From NCBI RefSeq assembly GCF_028330525.1, contig NZ_JAQMSD010000148.1, positions 82,629-146,628 of the forward strand: a DNA stretch of 64,000 bases, read 5' to 3'. Under the pieces are notes generated by a model that searched no databases, was not told the DNA's origin, and saw only the letters and a program-made list of their open reading frames with translations. This DNA comes from Spirulina sp. CS-785/01 (lineage in GTDB: Bacteria; Cyanobacteriota; Cyanobacteriia; Cyanobacteriales; Spirulinaceae). The translations under genes and the position numbers were made by a program. Shown piece after piece: positions 49,852 through 58,371 of this stretch; position 1 is the stretch's first letter; every line of letters begins with the position of its first letter.

Positions 49852-50534
49852 AGGTCTTTACAAATGAGACTGAATTATATCCATGACTTACTCTACCAGC
49901 CCGGTTCGTCTCAGTATCGTCAACTACAGATTCCTTTTACAAGCCAAAAAAAAGAATACCTAAGCCTCCCTTGGCTCTTGGTTTGAGGGCTAATTCAGGC
50001 GGGTTAAAGAAATAAACTCGTTTTCTCTCCCTGTGTACAGACTACTCACTTCTGCTTTCCAACTTCCTCATCTCTCCTTTGTGTCCTTTGTGTCTTTGTG
50101 GTTCAACCATCAACTATCAACTATCAACTATCAATTCCCCCGACTCCCAACTCTCAACTCTCAACTCCTGATCTCCGAGAAATCCCTGATCTGATGCTCA
50201 ATCATAAGGAACAGCTAAGATTATAATAAGTGTTTTAACTCTGTGATTTCACGGTGTTGATGAATAGATCGAGATCACAAGTCCCTAGTGTTTTCAGTTT
50301 TTCAGGAATCTTTCAGGAATCACACTACTGGGTGATGTAGATTAAATTACGTTTTGATAAACGTCACGTCCGTGGCGTAGCCAAATTTCTATACTAAAGT
50401 TGACGGATCAGTCACTGCTTTTTTCCAGCATAACCGAATTTTTTGGGGTTGCCAGGGGAAACAACCCTCTAATTTAAGAGTAAGCAGTTTCTATCCTGTT
50501 ACCTGTTGTCACCGGTCGTCAGAGAGGAAATACC
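49852..50534. other. Long intergenic region between carA and sigC
   Basis: About 680 bases with no credible gene. It contains a GTGTCTTTGTGGTTCAA repeat (50078-50107), heptamers CAACTAT and ACTCTCA (50105-50165) and a TTTCAGGAATC direct duplication (near 50306 and 50317). Promoters for both carA and sigC must lie here; none is compelling by eye. Confidence 0.6.
50078..50107 (+). repeat. GTGTCTTTGTGGTTCAA-type dispersed repeat, copy 4
   Basis: CTTTGTGTCCTTTGTGTCTTTGTGGTTCAA-type stretch; see 13969, 14709 and 37998. It runs straight into CAACTAT heptamers. Confidence 0.65.
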
Positions 50535-51890
50535 ATGTCAAGCAAAACGTTTCCTATTGAGTCTTCAAAGGTAATAGTTGCCCCATCTGAACAGATGAGG
50601 TTACAAACCAACAGCGACTCGGCTCGACAACTTGAGGAGGATGCTGTGGGAGAGGATTTAGAGAATGCGGATGCACCTGAATCCCCGAAACGGTCGAGTC
50701 GAACAACAACGGATTTAGTTCGACTCTATTTAACAGAAATTGGTCGTGTCCCTCTTTTAAGTCGGGATGAGGAGGTTTCTGAAGCGCAGATTATTCAACG
50801 GTATGTGAATCTGCTGGAATTGCGGAGCGAGATGGCCTTTTGTGCCACTCGTCAGGCCAGTTACATCACCCTCAAGCTCTTACTCGTGTCGCTGAATCAT
50901 CAGGAAGATGCGATCGAACTCTGGTTACTTTATGTGCTGTATCGCCATCAGGTGGAAACGATGCAGCGTTTTGTTACGCTGATTAATACCCATGATCGCT
51001 TAGCATCTCAACTCAGTCATCGTCCCTCTTTAGAACGATGGGCTAAAACAGTAGGGATGAGTGTTGAAGAATTAAAAGCCATTCTCGCTCAAGGTAAATA
51101 CCATTGGGCGATGCTGGCCGAGGTGAGTCTCGACGAGTTAGAACTCATCCAAAAAACGGGAGTGCGGGCGAAAGAACACATGATCAAGGCCAATTTACGT
51201 CTTGTGGTGTCTGTTGCCAAAAAATATCAAAATCGAGGTTTAGAGTTACTGGATTTAATTCAAGAGGGGACTCTTGGGTTAGAACGGGCTGTGGAGAAAT
51301 TTGATCCGACCAAAGGCTACCGTTTCAGTACCTATGCTTATTGGTGGATTCGTCAGGGGATTACTCGTGCGATCGCAACCCAAAGCCGGACCATTCGCCT
51401 CCCAGTCCACATTACTGAAAAACTGAACAAAATTAAAAAAGCGCAGCGAAAAATTGCTCAAGATCAAGGTCGGGCCCCAAAAACCGATGAAATTGCCAAG
51501 GAGTTAGAGATGACTCCGGATCAAGTTCGGGAAGTGCTGTTCCGTGTTCCCCGTTCCGTGTCCCTTGAAATCAAAGTTGGAAAAGAAAAAGATACGGAAT
51601 TAGGTGATCTACTCGAAACCGAAGAAGCCTCTCCAGAAGATGCCTTAATGCGTGAAGCGTTAGGACGAGAGTTACAGCATTTGTTAGCTGATCTCACCAG
51701 TCGAGAACGAGATGTCATTCAAATGCGTTATGGGTTAAATTCTGGCCAGGCTTATTCTCTCGCTGAAATTGGTCGAGCCTTAGAATTATCCCGCGAACGA
51801 GTCCGTCAAATTGAGGCCAAAGCGTTACAGAAATTACGTCAACCCAAACGACGGAATCGCATTCGGGATTATTTAGAAGCGCTCCGTTAA
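50535..51890 (+). CDS. sigC: Group 2 RNA polymerase sigma factor (SigC type)
   Basis: A sigma-70 family factor of 451 residues, without region 1.1. Region 1.2 is TTDLVRLYLTEIGRVPLLSRDEEV near residue 58. Region 2 has NLRLVVSVAKKYQNRGLELLDLIQEG and the promoter-melting GYRFSTYAYWWIRQGI, region 3 has RLPVHITEKLNKIKKAQRKI, and region 4 ends with LGRALELSRERVRQIEAKAL-type helix-turn-helix. The N-terminal extension and the length resemble cyanobacterial SigC. Compared with remembered SigC, there is an insert of about 35 residues after the DEEVSEAQ stretch. A strong terminator follows. Confidence 0.92.
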   Translation: MSSKTFPIESSKVIVAPSEQMRLQTNSDSARQLEEDAVGEDLENADAPESPKRSSRTTTDLVRLYLTEIGRVPLLSRDEEVSEAQIIQRYVNLLELRSEMAFCATRQASYITLKLLLVSLNHQEDAIELWLLYVLYRHQVETMQRFVTLINTHDRLASQLSHRPSLERWAKTVGMSVEELKAILAQGKYHWAMLAEVSLDELELIQKTGVRAKEHMIKANLRLVVSVAKKYQNRGLELLDLIQEGTLGLERAVEKFDPTKGYRFSTYAYWWIRQGITRAIATQSRTIRLPVHITEKLNKIKKAQRKIAQDQGRAPKTDEIAKELEMTPDQVREVLFRVPRSVSLEIKVGKEKDTELGDLLETEEASPEDALMREALGRELQHLLADLTSRERDVIQMRYGLNSGQAYSLAEIGRALELSRERVRQIEAKALQKLRQPKRRNRIRDYLEALR

Positions 51891-51924
51891 ATTCCCTATA
51901 TATTCTCTAGTTTTGCTCTGGAAC

Positions 51925-51954
51925 AAAGGTGAGTTATGCACTCACCTTTTTTTT
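51925..51954 (+). terminator. Rho-independent terminator after sigC
   Basis: AAAGGTGAGT and ACTCACCTTT form a perfect 10-bp stem with a five-base loop, followed by five T residues, 35 bases beyond the stop. Confidence 0.92.
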
Positions 51955-51958
51955 GAGG

Positions 51959-51981
51959 TTCGTAGTAAGCTCGCTTAGAGC
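51959..51981 (+). repeat. GTAGTAAGCTC...GAGC dispersed repeat, copy 3
   Basis: TTCGTAGTAAGCTCGCTTAGAGC; same family as at 30810 and 31820. Confidence 0.5.
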
Positions 51982-51987
51982 TTCTAG

Positions 51988-52084
51988 CTGTAGGGCTGGC
52001 ATTGCCCACCCTACACAGGAGTAGCGTGACACAGCTAAAATGGTTTCTTTTGGGTGCGTTACCCTGTCGCGCTTCGCACCCTAC
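51988..52084. repeat. GTAGGG/CCCTAC palindromic segments
   Basis: A GTAGGGCTGGC/GCCCACCCTAC hairpin is followed by a stretch (ending GCGCTTCGCACCCTAC) that is alike in sequence to the cassette at 4678. Probably a degenerate member of the same family. Confidence 0.45.
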
Positions 52085-52086
52085 TC

Positions 52087-52106
52087 CCTTGGGTTTAAAC
52101 CCAAGG
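52087..52106. repeat. CCTTGGGTTTAAACCCAAGG palindrome, copy 4
   Basis: A perfect 20-base palindrome followed by CTCAT, 15 bases after the stop codon of the convergent peptidoglycan-binding gene. Confidence 0.7.
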
Positions 52107-52120
52107 CTCATTAAAACAAC

Positions 52121-53152
52121 CTAATAACTCCCTCGGAAAACATCCCGCGCTGTCACCCCATACACCTCCTTCGCGGTTTCCACGGCAGCTTGGGTTTGTT
52201 TCCCCCAAATTCCATCAATGGGGCCAGTGTAAAAACCTGCGGTTTGCAGACGCTTTTGGACGGCTTTCACCTGTTGCGGACTAAAGGTAGCATCCAAAGC
52301 CCCTTGTGTCTTTTTCCCCACAACTCCATCAGAGGTTAACCCTTGGGCTTGTTGAAACGCCATCACTGCTTGTTTCGTTTGTTGGTCAAAATTGCTATCA
52401 GGGGAGGTTTGCAGGTAGCCCAGAACCCGGAGACGTTGTTCTAAACGACTGACTCGTTCCCCTTGTGAACCTTGGGTGAGGGGAGGTAATGGGCGAGGGG
52501 GGGGCGCGGTAGCGGAGTCAGAGCGAGGGGGTTGGGCTTGGTTGAGGGCGGTTTGGGTGTGTTCCCCTACCATGCCATCTACTATCAATCCTTGGGCCTG
52601 TTGGAAGTGACGCACGGCGGCTTGGGTTTGCGGGCCAAAGTAACCGGAAATGGGGCCAGAATACGCACCAAGACGGGTTAATTGGTGTTGGAGGGTGCGA
52701 ATGGCTTCGCCGCGATCGCCGGTTTTAAGAACCGTTGAGGCGGCTTGTAGCGTGGGTTCAACGGCTTGGGGTTGTAAAAGAGAGTGCGTTGTTGGGCCAA
52801 CAATGCCATCGGCCATCACCCCTCGATCTTTTTGCAATTGCGTCACGGCCTTTTGGGTAAGTTTCCCGAAATAGCCCGTGGGTTGGGCGTTTAAATAGCC
52901 CAGTTGATTGAGTTTTTCTTGAACCGCTTTAACTGCCGTGCTGCGATCGCCCGGTTGAAGAAGTGACAGCGAACCCGCCCCCGCCAACGCCTGTTGATTT
53001 AGCCCTAGGAGTCCCACAGACACCCCTAAAACCACAGCCCCCCATTTTTTCCAAGGGAGGCTGTCTCTAGTCTCCCCTGCTTCGATTTCCGGGGACTCAT
53101 AGGCAGTTTCGTAGGCCACAGCATGATGAAGATAAGAAAGGGATTCCATCAT
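52121..53152 (-). CDS. Peptidoglycan-binding protein with four PG-binding modules
   Basis: The protein of about 343 residues has an N-terminal region with one hydrophobic helix (about 37-55 in this start, GAVVLGVSVGLLGLNQQALA), a signal-like segment. Then come modules of the PG_binding_1 type: LQPGDRSTAVKAVQEKLNQLGYL, TGDRGEAIRTLQHQLTRLGAY, GSQGERVSRLEQRLRVLGYL, and VKAVQKRLQTAGFYTG, each ending in a VDGxVG-type strand. It binds cell wall without a visible catalytic domain. ATG 53152 (or 53149) is chosen; upstream residues to 53194 lack a ribosome site. Confidence 0.9.
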   Translation of the reverse strand: MMESLSYLHHAVAYETAYESPEIEAGETRDSLPWKKWGAVVLGVSVGLLGLNQQALAGAGSLSLLQPGDRSTAVKAVQEKLNQLGYLNAQPTGYFGKLTQKAVTQLQKDRGVMADGIVGPTTHSLLQPQAVEPTLQAASTVLKTGDRGEAIRTLQHQLTRLGAYSGPISGYFGPQTQAAVRHFQQAQGLIVDGMVGEHTQTALNQAQPPRSDSATAPPPRPLPPLTQGSQGERVSRLEQRLRVLGYLQTSPDSNFDQQTKQAVMAFQQAQGLTSDGVVGKKTQGALDATFSPQQVKAVQKRLQTAGFYTGPIDGIWGKQTQAAVETAKEVYGVTARDVFRGSY

Positions 53153-53318
53153 TGTTCTTACTCTTATTTCTTGTGAATTAGGATCATCTTGCACCGTTAT
53201 GGCTTAATTTTGGCATTTTATTTCCCAATTGTGACCCTTGATTACAGTAATCAGCATTTGAAGGAAACTCCGGAACAGGGAACAGGGAACAGAGAGATGT
53301 TACCTTTACCCTAACAAG

Positions 53319-53376
53319 AAGGTCAGAAACTAATCACTGTAAGGCTTTTAGCCAACTTTCGGCGATTTTTAGTTTC
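53319..53376. repeat. 58-bp dispersed repeat, copy 1
   Basis: AAGGTCAGAAACTAATCA... ...GGCGATTTTTAGTTTC. The ends GAAACTAA and TTAGTTTC are inverted. The same 58-base sequence, with about 11 changes, recurs at 58980-59037. Confidence 0.75.
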
Positions 53377-53476
53377 TGGAGAGTCCTGCGTAATCAGTGG
53401 TAATCCTCTAGGGATGAGTTTTTCCGGTGATTTCCCCCTTCACCCTTGGCCAAAGGGCCTGATTCCACGCTAGGCA

Positions 53477-53650
53477 TTAAATCACGCCCAATTTCCGGCA
53501 GAGGAGGGTAAACCCAACTGCTACTCCGGTAATGGAGAGAGCAACGAGGGGAGACTGTCCTTGGCCGACGGCAAAAGAGGTGACAATCCCAGCCCCAACC
53601 GTGGACATTAAAACCGCATCCAGTTGATTTTGCTGATTTTTGTTATTCAT
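53477..53650 (-). CDS. Small hypothetical membrane protein
   Basis: The 57-residue protein has two hydrophobic segments (about 12-29 and 35-52), with VGAGIVTSFAVGQGQSP and LVALSITGVAVGFTLLCRKLG. No family could be named. ATG 53650 is preferred to 53731, as the added residues read as non-coding. Function unknown; it may be real or chance. Confidence 0.5.
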   Translation of the reverse strand: MNNKNQQNQLDAVLMSTVGAGIVTSFAVGQGQSPLVALSITGVAVGFTLLCRKLGVI

Positions 53651-53904
53651 CAATCCATTGCTGATCAGGTATTGCTCGCCAAAGTAGCACCTCCCGCCAA
53701 TGTATTGCGGCACACCCCCCCGAAACTGCAATCAAGATTTAAATTTGTCCACGTTTCTTAACAGTTGCTCAAACTGACACTCCCATCGCTGAAAACAGGT
53801 CAACTCAGTCCCCCAATTTGCATAAATTTCCCAAGTTTGCCCAGAGAATTATATGATCTCCCTCGTTTGAGAGGACTCTACGGGGGCAATGGGATGAATC
53901 GAAC

Positions 53905-53960
53905 TTAACCCCCTAAATGCTTGTGCTAAATGCTTGTACTAAATGTGCTAGTGTAAAACC
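53905..53960 (+). mobile_element. Left-end region of an orphan TnpB (IS200/IS605) element
   Basis: Three 13-base units beginning CTAAATG (53913, 53926, 53939) lie directly before the tnpB start. This is where the left end of an IS200/IS605 element is expected. The exact boundary is not known. A Y1 transposase gene (tnpA) is absent on both sides, so the element would move only with help. Confidence 0.45.
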
Positions 53961-55223
53961 ATGTTCATCATTGAGTATAAAATTAAGGCAAAAAACGTAC
54001 AATATCGGGCAATTGACGAGGCAATTCGCACCGCTCAGTTTGTCCGAAACAAAGCCTTGCGCTTTTGGATGGATAATGAAAAGGTCAATAAGTATGACCT
54101 CAACAAATATTGTCGCGTCCTAGCCCAAGAGTACCCCTTTGCTAAAAATCTTAACTTAACGGCCAGACAAGCCTCTGCTGAACGGGCGTGGAGTGCAATT
54201 AGTCGCTTCTATAAAAATTGTAAACGATCCCCTAATAAGGGGGTGGAAGACGGCAAAAAAGGCTTTCCCAAATTCAAGAAAAATCAGCGTTCAGTAGAAT
54301 ACAAACGCTCTGGCTGGAAACTAGATGAACAAACCAAAAAACATATTACTTTCACCGATAAAAAAGGGATTGGTCGGCTTAAACTGATAGGGTCAAGAGA
54401 CATCTATTTTTACTCCCTAGACCACATTAGGCGTGTAAGATTGATTCGTCGTGCCGATGGGTACTATGTTCAGTTTTGCATTGCGATTGAGGTGACTGAG
54501 CAAGTTGAACCTACCGGACAAGCCGTTGGTTTAGACGTTGGCTTAAAATACTTCTACGCCGATAGTAATGGACACACAGAACCTAACTCAAGGTTCTATC
54601 GACAAGGCGAAAAGCGGTTAAACCGACTCAACTGCTGTAAGTCGAGAAAGTGCCTTAAAGGACAAAAACAGTCCAAAAACTATCACAAGGCGAGAAAGCG
54701 TTACGCCAAGTTACACCTGAGAATAAGTAGGCAACGTGAAGAATACGCCAAGAGACTGGCCTGTTGCGTAATCCGATCTAACGATTGGGTAGCCTACGAA
54801 GATTTACAGATCAAGAACTTAGTTCGTAACCGTCATTTGTCTAAATCAATCAGTGATGCTGGCTGGTATCAGTTCCGCAAGTGGATGGAGTATTTTGGGA
54901 AGAAGTTCGGTAAAATCACCATTGCTGTTCCTCCCCATTTTACCTCTCAAGACTGTCCACAGTGCGGAAAACTGAGTCCCAAGTCTTTGTCTAATCGGAC
55001 TCATAACTGTAGTTGTGGATTTTGCGAGGACAGGGAGGTGGCAGCTAGTATGACTCTCCTTCAAAAAGCAGTCCGTACCGTAGAGCATACGGAAACGGCA
55101 GTTCGGCTTCGCTCACCGAGTATAGTTGAGGTGAATGCTTCAGGAGACACCGCCTCTACTGTGGTTGGAGAAATCCTGTTACAGCAAGTGGAGTCGTTGA
55201 ATGAAGACCCTCCCGATTCTTAG
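53961..55223 (+). CDS. tnpB: TnpB-type RNA-guided nuclease of an IS200/IS605 element
   Basis: TnpB is the RNA-guided nuclease of IS605-like transposons, an ancestor of Cas12. The 420 residues contain an N-terminal wedge/REC-like part (LTARQASAERAWSAISRFYK), and RuvC motifs VGLDVGLKYF (D192) and VAYEDL (E280). A zinc finger has CPQC (332-335) and CSCGFC (350-355), then DREVAAS (357-363). In canonical proteins the third acidic residue is the second Asp of DRDxNAA; here it is Glu359 and the Asn is Ala361. Activity is therefore uncertain. No tnpA is present. Start ATG 53961. Confidence 0.9.
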   Translation: MFIIEYKIKAKNVQYRAIDEAIRTAQFVRNKALRFWMDNEKVNKYDLNKYCRVLAQEYPFAKNLNLTARQASAERAWSAISRFYKNCKRSPNKGVEDGKKGFPKFKKNQRSVEYKRSGWKLDEQTKKHITFTDKKGIGRLKLIGSRDIYFYSLDHIRRVRLIRRADGYYVQFCIAIEVTEQVEPTGQAVGLDVGLKYFYADSNGHTEPNSRFYRQGEKRLNRLNCCKSRKCLKGQKQSKNYHKARKRYAKLHLRISRQREEYAKRLACCVIRSNDWVAYEDLQIKNLVRNRHLSKSISDAGWYQFRKWMEYFGKKFGKITIAVPPHFTSQDCPQCGKLSPKSLSNRTHNCSCGFCEDREVAASMTLLQKAVRTVEHTETAVRLRSPSIVEVNASGDTASTVVGEILLQQVESLNEDPPDS

Positions 55224-55227
55224 GAAT

Positions 55228-55256
55228 CCCTCGCGTCCCGCGAGGGAGGATGTCAA
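55228..55256 (+). mobile_element. Right-end hairpin of the TnpB element (candidate reRNA scaffold end)
   Basis: CCCTCGCG (55228-55235) and CGCGAGGG (55239-55246) form an 8-bp stem with a TCC loop, followed by AGGATGTCAA, which looks like the cleaved right end of IS200/IS605 elements ending in TCAA. The guide RNA of TnpB normally covers the 3' end of the gene and ends here, the next 16-20 bases being the guide. Confidence 0.7.
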
Positions 55257-55507
55257 GGCATTTTAGTAGAGTATTAAGTCTCACTCACTGAGCTTGACCT
55301 CCCTTCCTTGGGTGGAATAAATTGATCGTGATTTTTTTCAAGCGGCAATTCATTGAGACAGTACGGAGAGCTACAGTCGTGCAAGCAAGCGTGATGGAAA
55401 GGTCTCCGAAGCTCCAAGCTAGGAACTAAACATCAAACAAACAAGTTTGAGTAAGTTTTAGAGAGCGGTTTTGTATAGTTGATGAAGATATTGTGAATGT
55501 AATTCCC

Positions 55508-56137
55508 ATGAAACACTGGCACAAATCCTTGGCACTGGTTGCTTTTGCAGTTAGCCTCTTAGGAGAAGGGGCGGTTTTAGCGACTTCTTCCTCTCCTTCC
55601 ACCAATTCCCCTCCCTCGTCGGCGGTAACACAAGACGCTTCTCTCCTCTCCCAACGACGGGATCGGTTTGATCGCTTAGGACGAGAAGGGGATTGTCGTC
55701 TCACCGAACGACGAACCGGAATTTATGAAACTCCGGATGGTGAAGACCGTATTCAAACGTTACCAGAAGGGACAGTTCTCCGTCTTGAAGAAGATAATCG
55801 GAATTATGATTACATCGAAGTGTCTGTTTTAGGAGAAGATGTAGAAGGTTATGTGAGTACCCGTGATTTAATTCCCTGTAGGACTAATACCTTGGAAGTT
55901 CCCAGACGTTACTGCCAAGAGGTGACTGAAACCGTCACGCTTTATGATGGCCCAGGGACGAATTATGAACGCTTAGAACGTATAACACGGGGGGATGAAT
56001 TTACCCTTGAACCTGGAATTGCTAGCTTTGAGGATGCGGATGGGAATGAGTGGGTTCAAATTACAACCCGGTTTGGTTTAACCGGATGGATTATTGGCGA
56101 ACGGAGAGGACGCAGTATTCTCAGGGATTGCCGATAG
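55508..56137 (+). CDS. SH3 domain-containing secreted protein
   Basis: The 209 residues begin with a signal peptide (about 1-27, LALVAFAVSLLGEGAVLA). Two bacterial SH3-like domains follow: about 56-115 (RRTGIYETPDGEDRIQTLPEGTVLRL, VLGEDVEGYVSTRDL) and about 130-205 (ETVTLYDGPGTNYERLERITRGDEFTL, TRFGLTGWIIGERRGRS). Such SH3 domains bind peptidoglycan or proteins. ATG 55508 is chosen because the signal peptide starts there. Exported location is inferred. It converges with another SH3 protein gene. Confidence 0.82.
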   Translation: MKHWHKSLALVAFAVSLLGEGAVLATSSSPSTNSPPSSAVTQDASLLSQRRDRFDRLGREGDCRLTERRTGIYETPDGEDRIQTLPEGTVLRLEEDNRNYDYIEVSVLGEDVEGYVSTRDLIPCRTNTLEVPRRYCQEVTETVTLYDGPGTNYERLERITRGDEFTLEPGIASFEDADGNEWVQITTRFGLTGWIIGERRGRSILRDCR

Positions 56138-56215
56138 AGTGAGTTTGGGGGCTTGGCGGAGTGCGTTCTGGGTGGTGTATCCTCAACGATAAGCAACACC
56201 AAGCCCCATTGCCCA

Positions 56216-56731
56216 TTACTCCTCCTCCTCGATGGGTTCTGAATTTCCGGCTTTGACCCACCCTTCTTGCTCTGTGCCAGGAAGCCGGACTCTTTCCCAG
56301 CGGCCATCATCGCTGGTGTCGAGAATAATCATTTCGTTTTCATAGGCAATTCCCCCAATTCGTTCCGCTTCTAAACTGGGTTCGTCCCGTAAACTTAGAC
56401 CGTCGGGCCAGGTGACTTGGGCCCGATACGCACCTGGTTCTAATTCTTCTTCGGGTTCTTCGGGTTCTTCGGGTTCTTCTTCTTTTGGCTCTTTTGCTGC
56501 TTCGGCGGCGGCTTTTTGGTCTTCGGCGACGGTTTCGGGTTTCGGGGCTTTTTTGTCGTCGCTGTCTTTGTCGGTTTCTGTGCCGGGCCGTTCTTCAGAG
56601 AAGACGGGACGGGGTGGGTCTGCGGCCATGCGACTGAAGAAGTAATAGCCTGTGGCTGCACCACTGATCCCTAGGAGGAAAAGGCCGGAAATCACACCAA
56701 GAATGAATTGAGCGATTTTTGAGAAGTTCAT
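56216..56731 (-). CDS. SH3 domain-containing membrane-anchored protein
   Basis: The 171 residues have one membrane helix (about 10-31, FILGVISGLFLLGISGAATG), then a Lys/Glu/Pro-rich, low-complexity linker with EPEEPEEPEEE (about 80-98). A C-terminal SH3-like domain (about 100-165) has VTWPDGLSLRDEPSLEAERIG and WVKAGNSEPI. Probably a periplasmic anchored protein. Repeats of GGTTCTTCG in the DNA encode the acidic linker. ATG 56731. Converges with the secreted SH3 protein gene. Confidence 0.85.
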   Translation of the reverse strand: MNFSKIAQFILGVISGLFLLGISGAATGYYFFSRMAADPPRPVFSEERPGTETDKDSDDKKAPKPETVAEDQKAAAEAAKEPKEEEPEEPEEPEEELEPGAYRAQVTWPDGLSLRDEPSLEAERIGGIAYENEMIILDTSDDGRWERVRLPGTEQEGWVKAGNSEPIEEEE

Positions 56732-56782
56732 AGGGGGTTATTTTGGGAGAAAAGAAAAGAGGTAGTTGTGCTGGACTGTATT

Positions 56783-58300
56783 TTAAGGCTGAATTTGCCG
56801 TTGGATGCGATCGCTAAGGGCATTTTTTCGTGAGGCTAACCGCGCTCTCCCCGCAGCGGCCCAGTCTTGCATGACTTTAATCTGATCTTGGGCGGTTCGG
56901 GCCAGGGGAACAAGTTGACTGGCCGCTTCTAAGATATCTTCGGTGGTGAAGTCTCGGTTTTGACTAAAGCCAATGTGCATCGCTTCTATGATCGCCTGTT
57001 CGATTTCTGCTCCGGAAAAATCGGGGGTTTCATAGGCGAGGCGTTTTAAGTCGTAACTGCTGAGGTTATGGGGCCGCAGACGGTTGAGATGGACGGTGAA
57101 GATGGCTTCCCGTTCTTCTTGGGAGGGTAATCCTACGAAGAAGATTTCATCAAAGCGTCCTTTGCGCAACATTTCGGGGGGTAAGGCTTGAATATTGTTG
57201 GCGGTGGCGACGACGAAGACGGGGGAATCTTTTTCGGCTAACCAGGTGATAAATGTGCCAAACACTCTGCTGGTTGTTCCGGAGTCTCCTTTGCCGTCAA
57301 ATCCGGCGAAGGCTTTGTCAATTTCATCAATCCAGAGGACGCAGGGGGAAAGGGCTTCGGCGAGGTTGATGGTTTGTCGGGTGCGGGATTCGGATTCACC
57401 GACGAGGCCGCCGAATAGTCGCCCTACGTCTAAGCGGAGGAGGGGGAGATGCCAGTGGTGGGCGATCGCTTTTGCGGTTAAAGATTTTCCTGTGCCTTGA
57501 ATGCCCACTAAGAGTAAACCACGGGGATGAGGGAGGCCGTAGGTTCTGGCCCGTTCACTGAATGCACCTCCCCGTCTCAGTAACCAGTCTTTGAGGTTAT
57601 CTAAACCGCCAATATCGGAAATTTGCTCGGTGGCGGGGTAAAAGTCGAGGATTTGGGTTTGGCGGATGGATTGCCGTTTTTCGGCGAGGACGAGTTCTAC
57701 ATCATCGGGTTCGAGTTTACCGTGACCTGCGATCGCGCGAGTCAAAACCCGACGAATTCGTTCTAAGGATAATCCTTGGGCTGAACGGACTAATTCATTT
57801 AACAGTTTTTCCCCTAAGTTTTGCCCGGTTGAACTCACCAGTCGTTCTACTTCGGCGCGAATTTCTGTGGCCGTGGGAAGGGGGAAGTCAACAACGGTAA
57901 AGACTTCAGTTAAATCTTCGGGAATAGTGACTTCAGTTGAAACCACCACAATATTTTTCGGTTGCGCTTTGAGGGTGCGGGCAAGATTTTTTAATTTACG
58001 GGCAATGGCAATATCTTCGAGAAACCGATGAAAGTCCCGTAAGAGAAAAATACCGGGGGCTTGATCGGGTAATTTTTCAATTAATTCTAGGGCTTGTAAG
58101 GGGTTACGCTGTCCCACTCCTTGATGATTGGGATTGTTTTGATATCCGTCCACAAAGTCCCAGGTATAGACGGCACGCTGTCCTACTCGTTCGGCTGAGG
58201 CTGCGATCGCACGCTCCAACCGTTCCTCCTCCGGTGTGGCAATATAAATTAAGGGATAACAAGCCCGCAATAATAATTCAAATTCCTCTTGAAAACTCAT
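56783..58300 (-). CDS. AAA family ATPase, Ycf46-like
   Basis: The 505-residue AAA ATPase resembles Ycf46, a conserved cyanobacterial/plastid protein with unclear role. The Walker A motif is LLVGIQGTGKSLTAKAIA near residue 266, Walker B is VLWIDEIDKAFAG near 320, and the second region is FVVATANNIQALPPEMLRKGRFDEIFFVG. The N-terminal 230 residues are a family-specific domain (FQEEFELLLRACYPLIYI). Start ATG 58300. Nearby are DUF177 and jag genes, as in other cyanobacteria. Confidence 0.9.
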   Translation of the reverse strand: MSFQEEFELLLRACYPLIYIATPEEERLERAIAASAERVGQRAVYTWDFVDGYQNNPNHQGVGQRNPLQALELIEKLPDQAPGIFLLRDFHRFLEDIAIARKLKNLARTLKAQPKNIVVVSTEVTIPEDLTEVFTVVDFPLPTATEIRAEVERLVSSTGQNLGEKLLNELVRSAQGLSLERIRRVLTRAIAGHGKLEPDDVELVLAEKRQSIRQTQILDFYPATEQISDIGGLDNLKDWLLRRGGAFSERARTYGLPHPRGLLLVGIQGTGKSLTAKAIAHHWHLPLLRLDVGRLFGGLVGESESRTRQTINLAEALSPCVLWIDEIDKAFAGFDGKGDSGTTSRVFGTFITWLAEKDSPVFVVATANNIQALPPEMLRKGRFDEIFFVGLPSQEEREAIFTVHLNRLRPHNLSSYDLKRLAYETPDFSGAEIEQAIIEAMHIGFSQNRDFTTEDILEAASQLVPLARTAQDQIKVMQDWAAAGRARLASRKNALSDRIQRQIQP

Positions 58301-58310
58301 AATTTGGGTA

Positions 58311-58371
58311 ATTGGTAATGGGTGATTGCTAATTGTTAATTGTTAATTGTTAATTGTTAATTGTTAATTGA
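58311..58371. repeat. GGTAATT/TTAATTG heptamer repeat tract
   Basis: About seven copies of 7-bp units (GGTAATG, TTAATTG) separate the AAA ATPase gene from the DUF177 gene. Confidence 0.8.
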
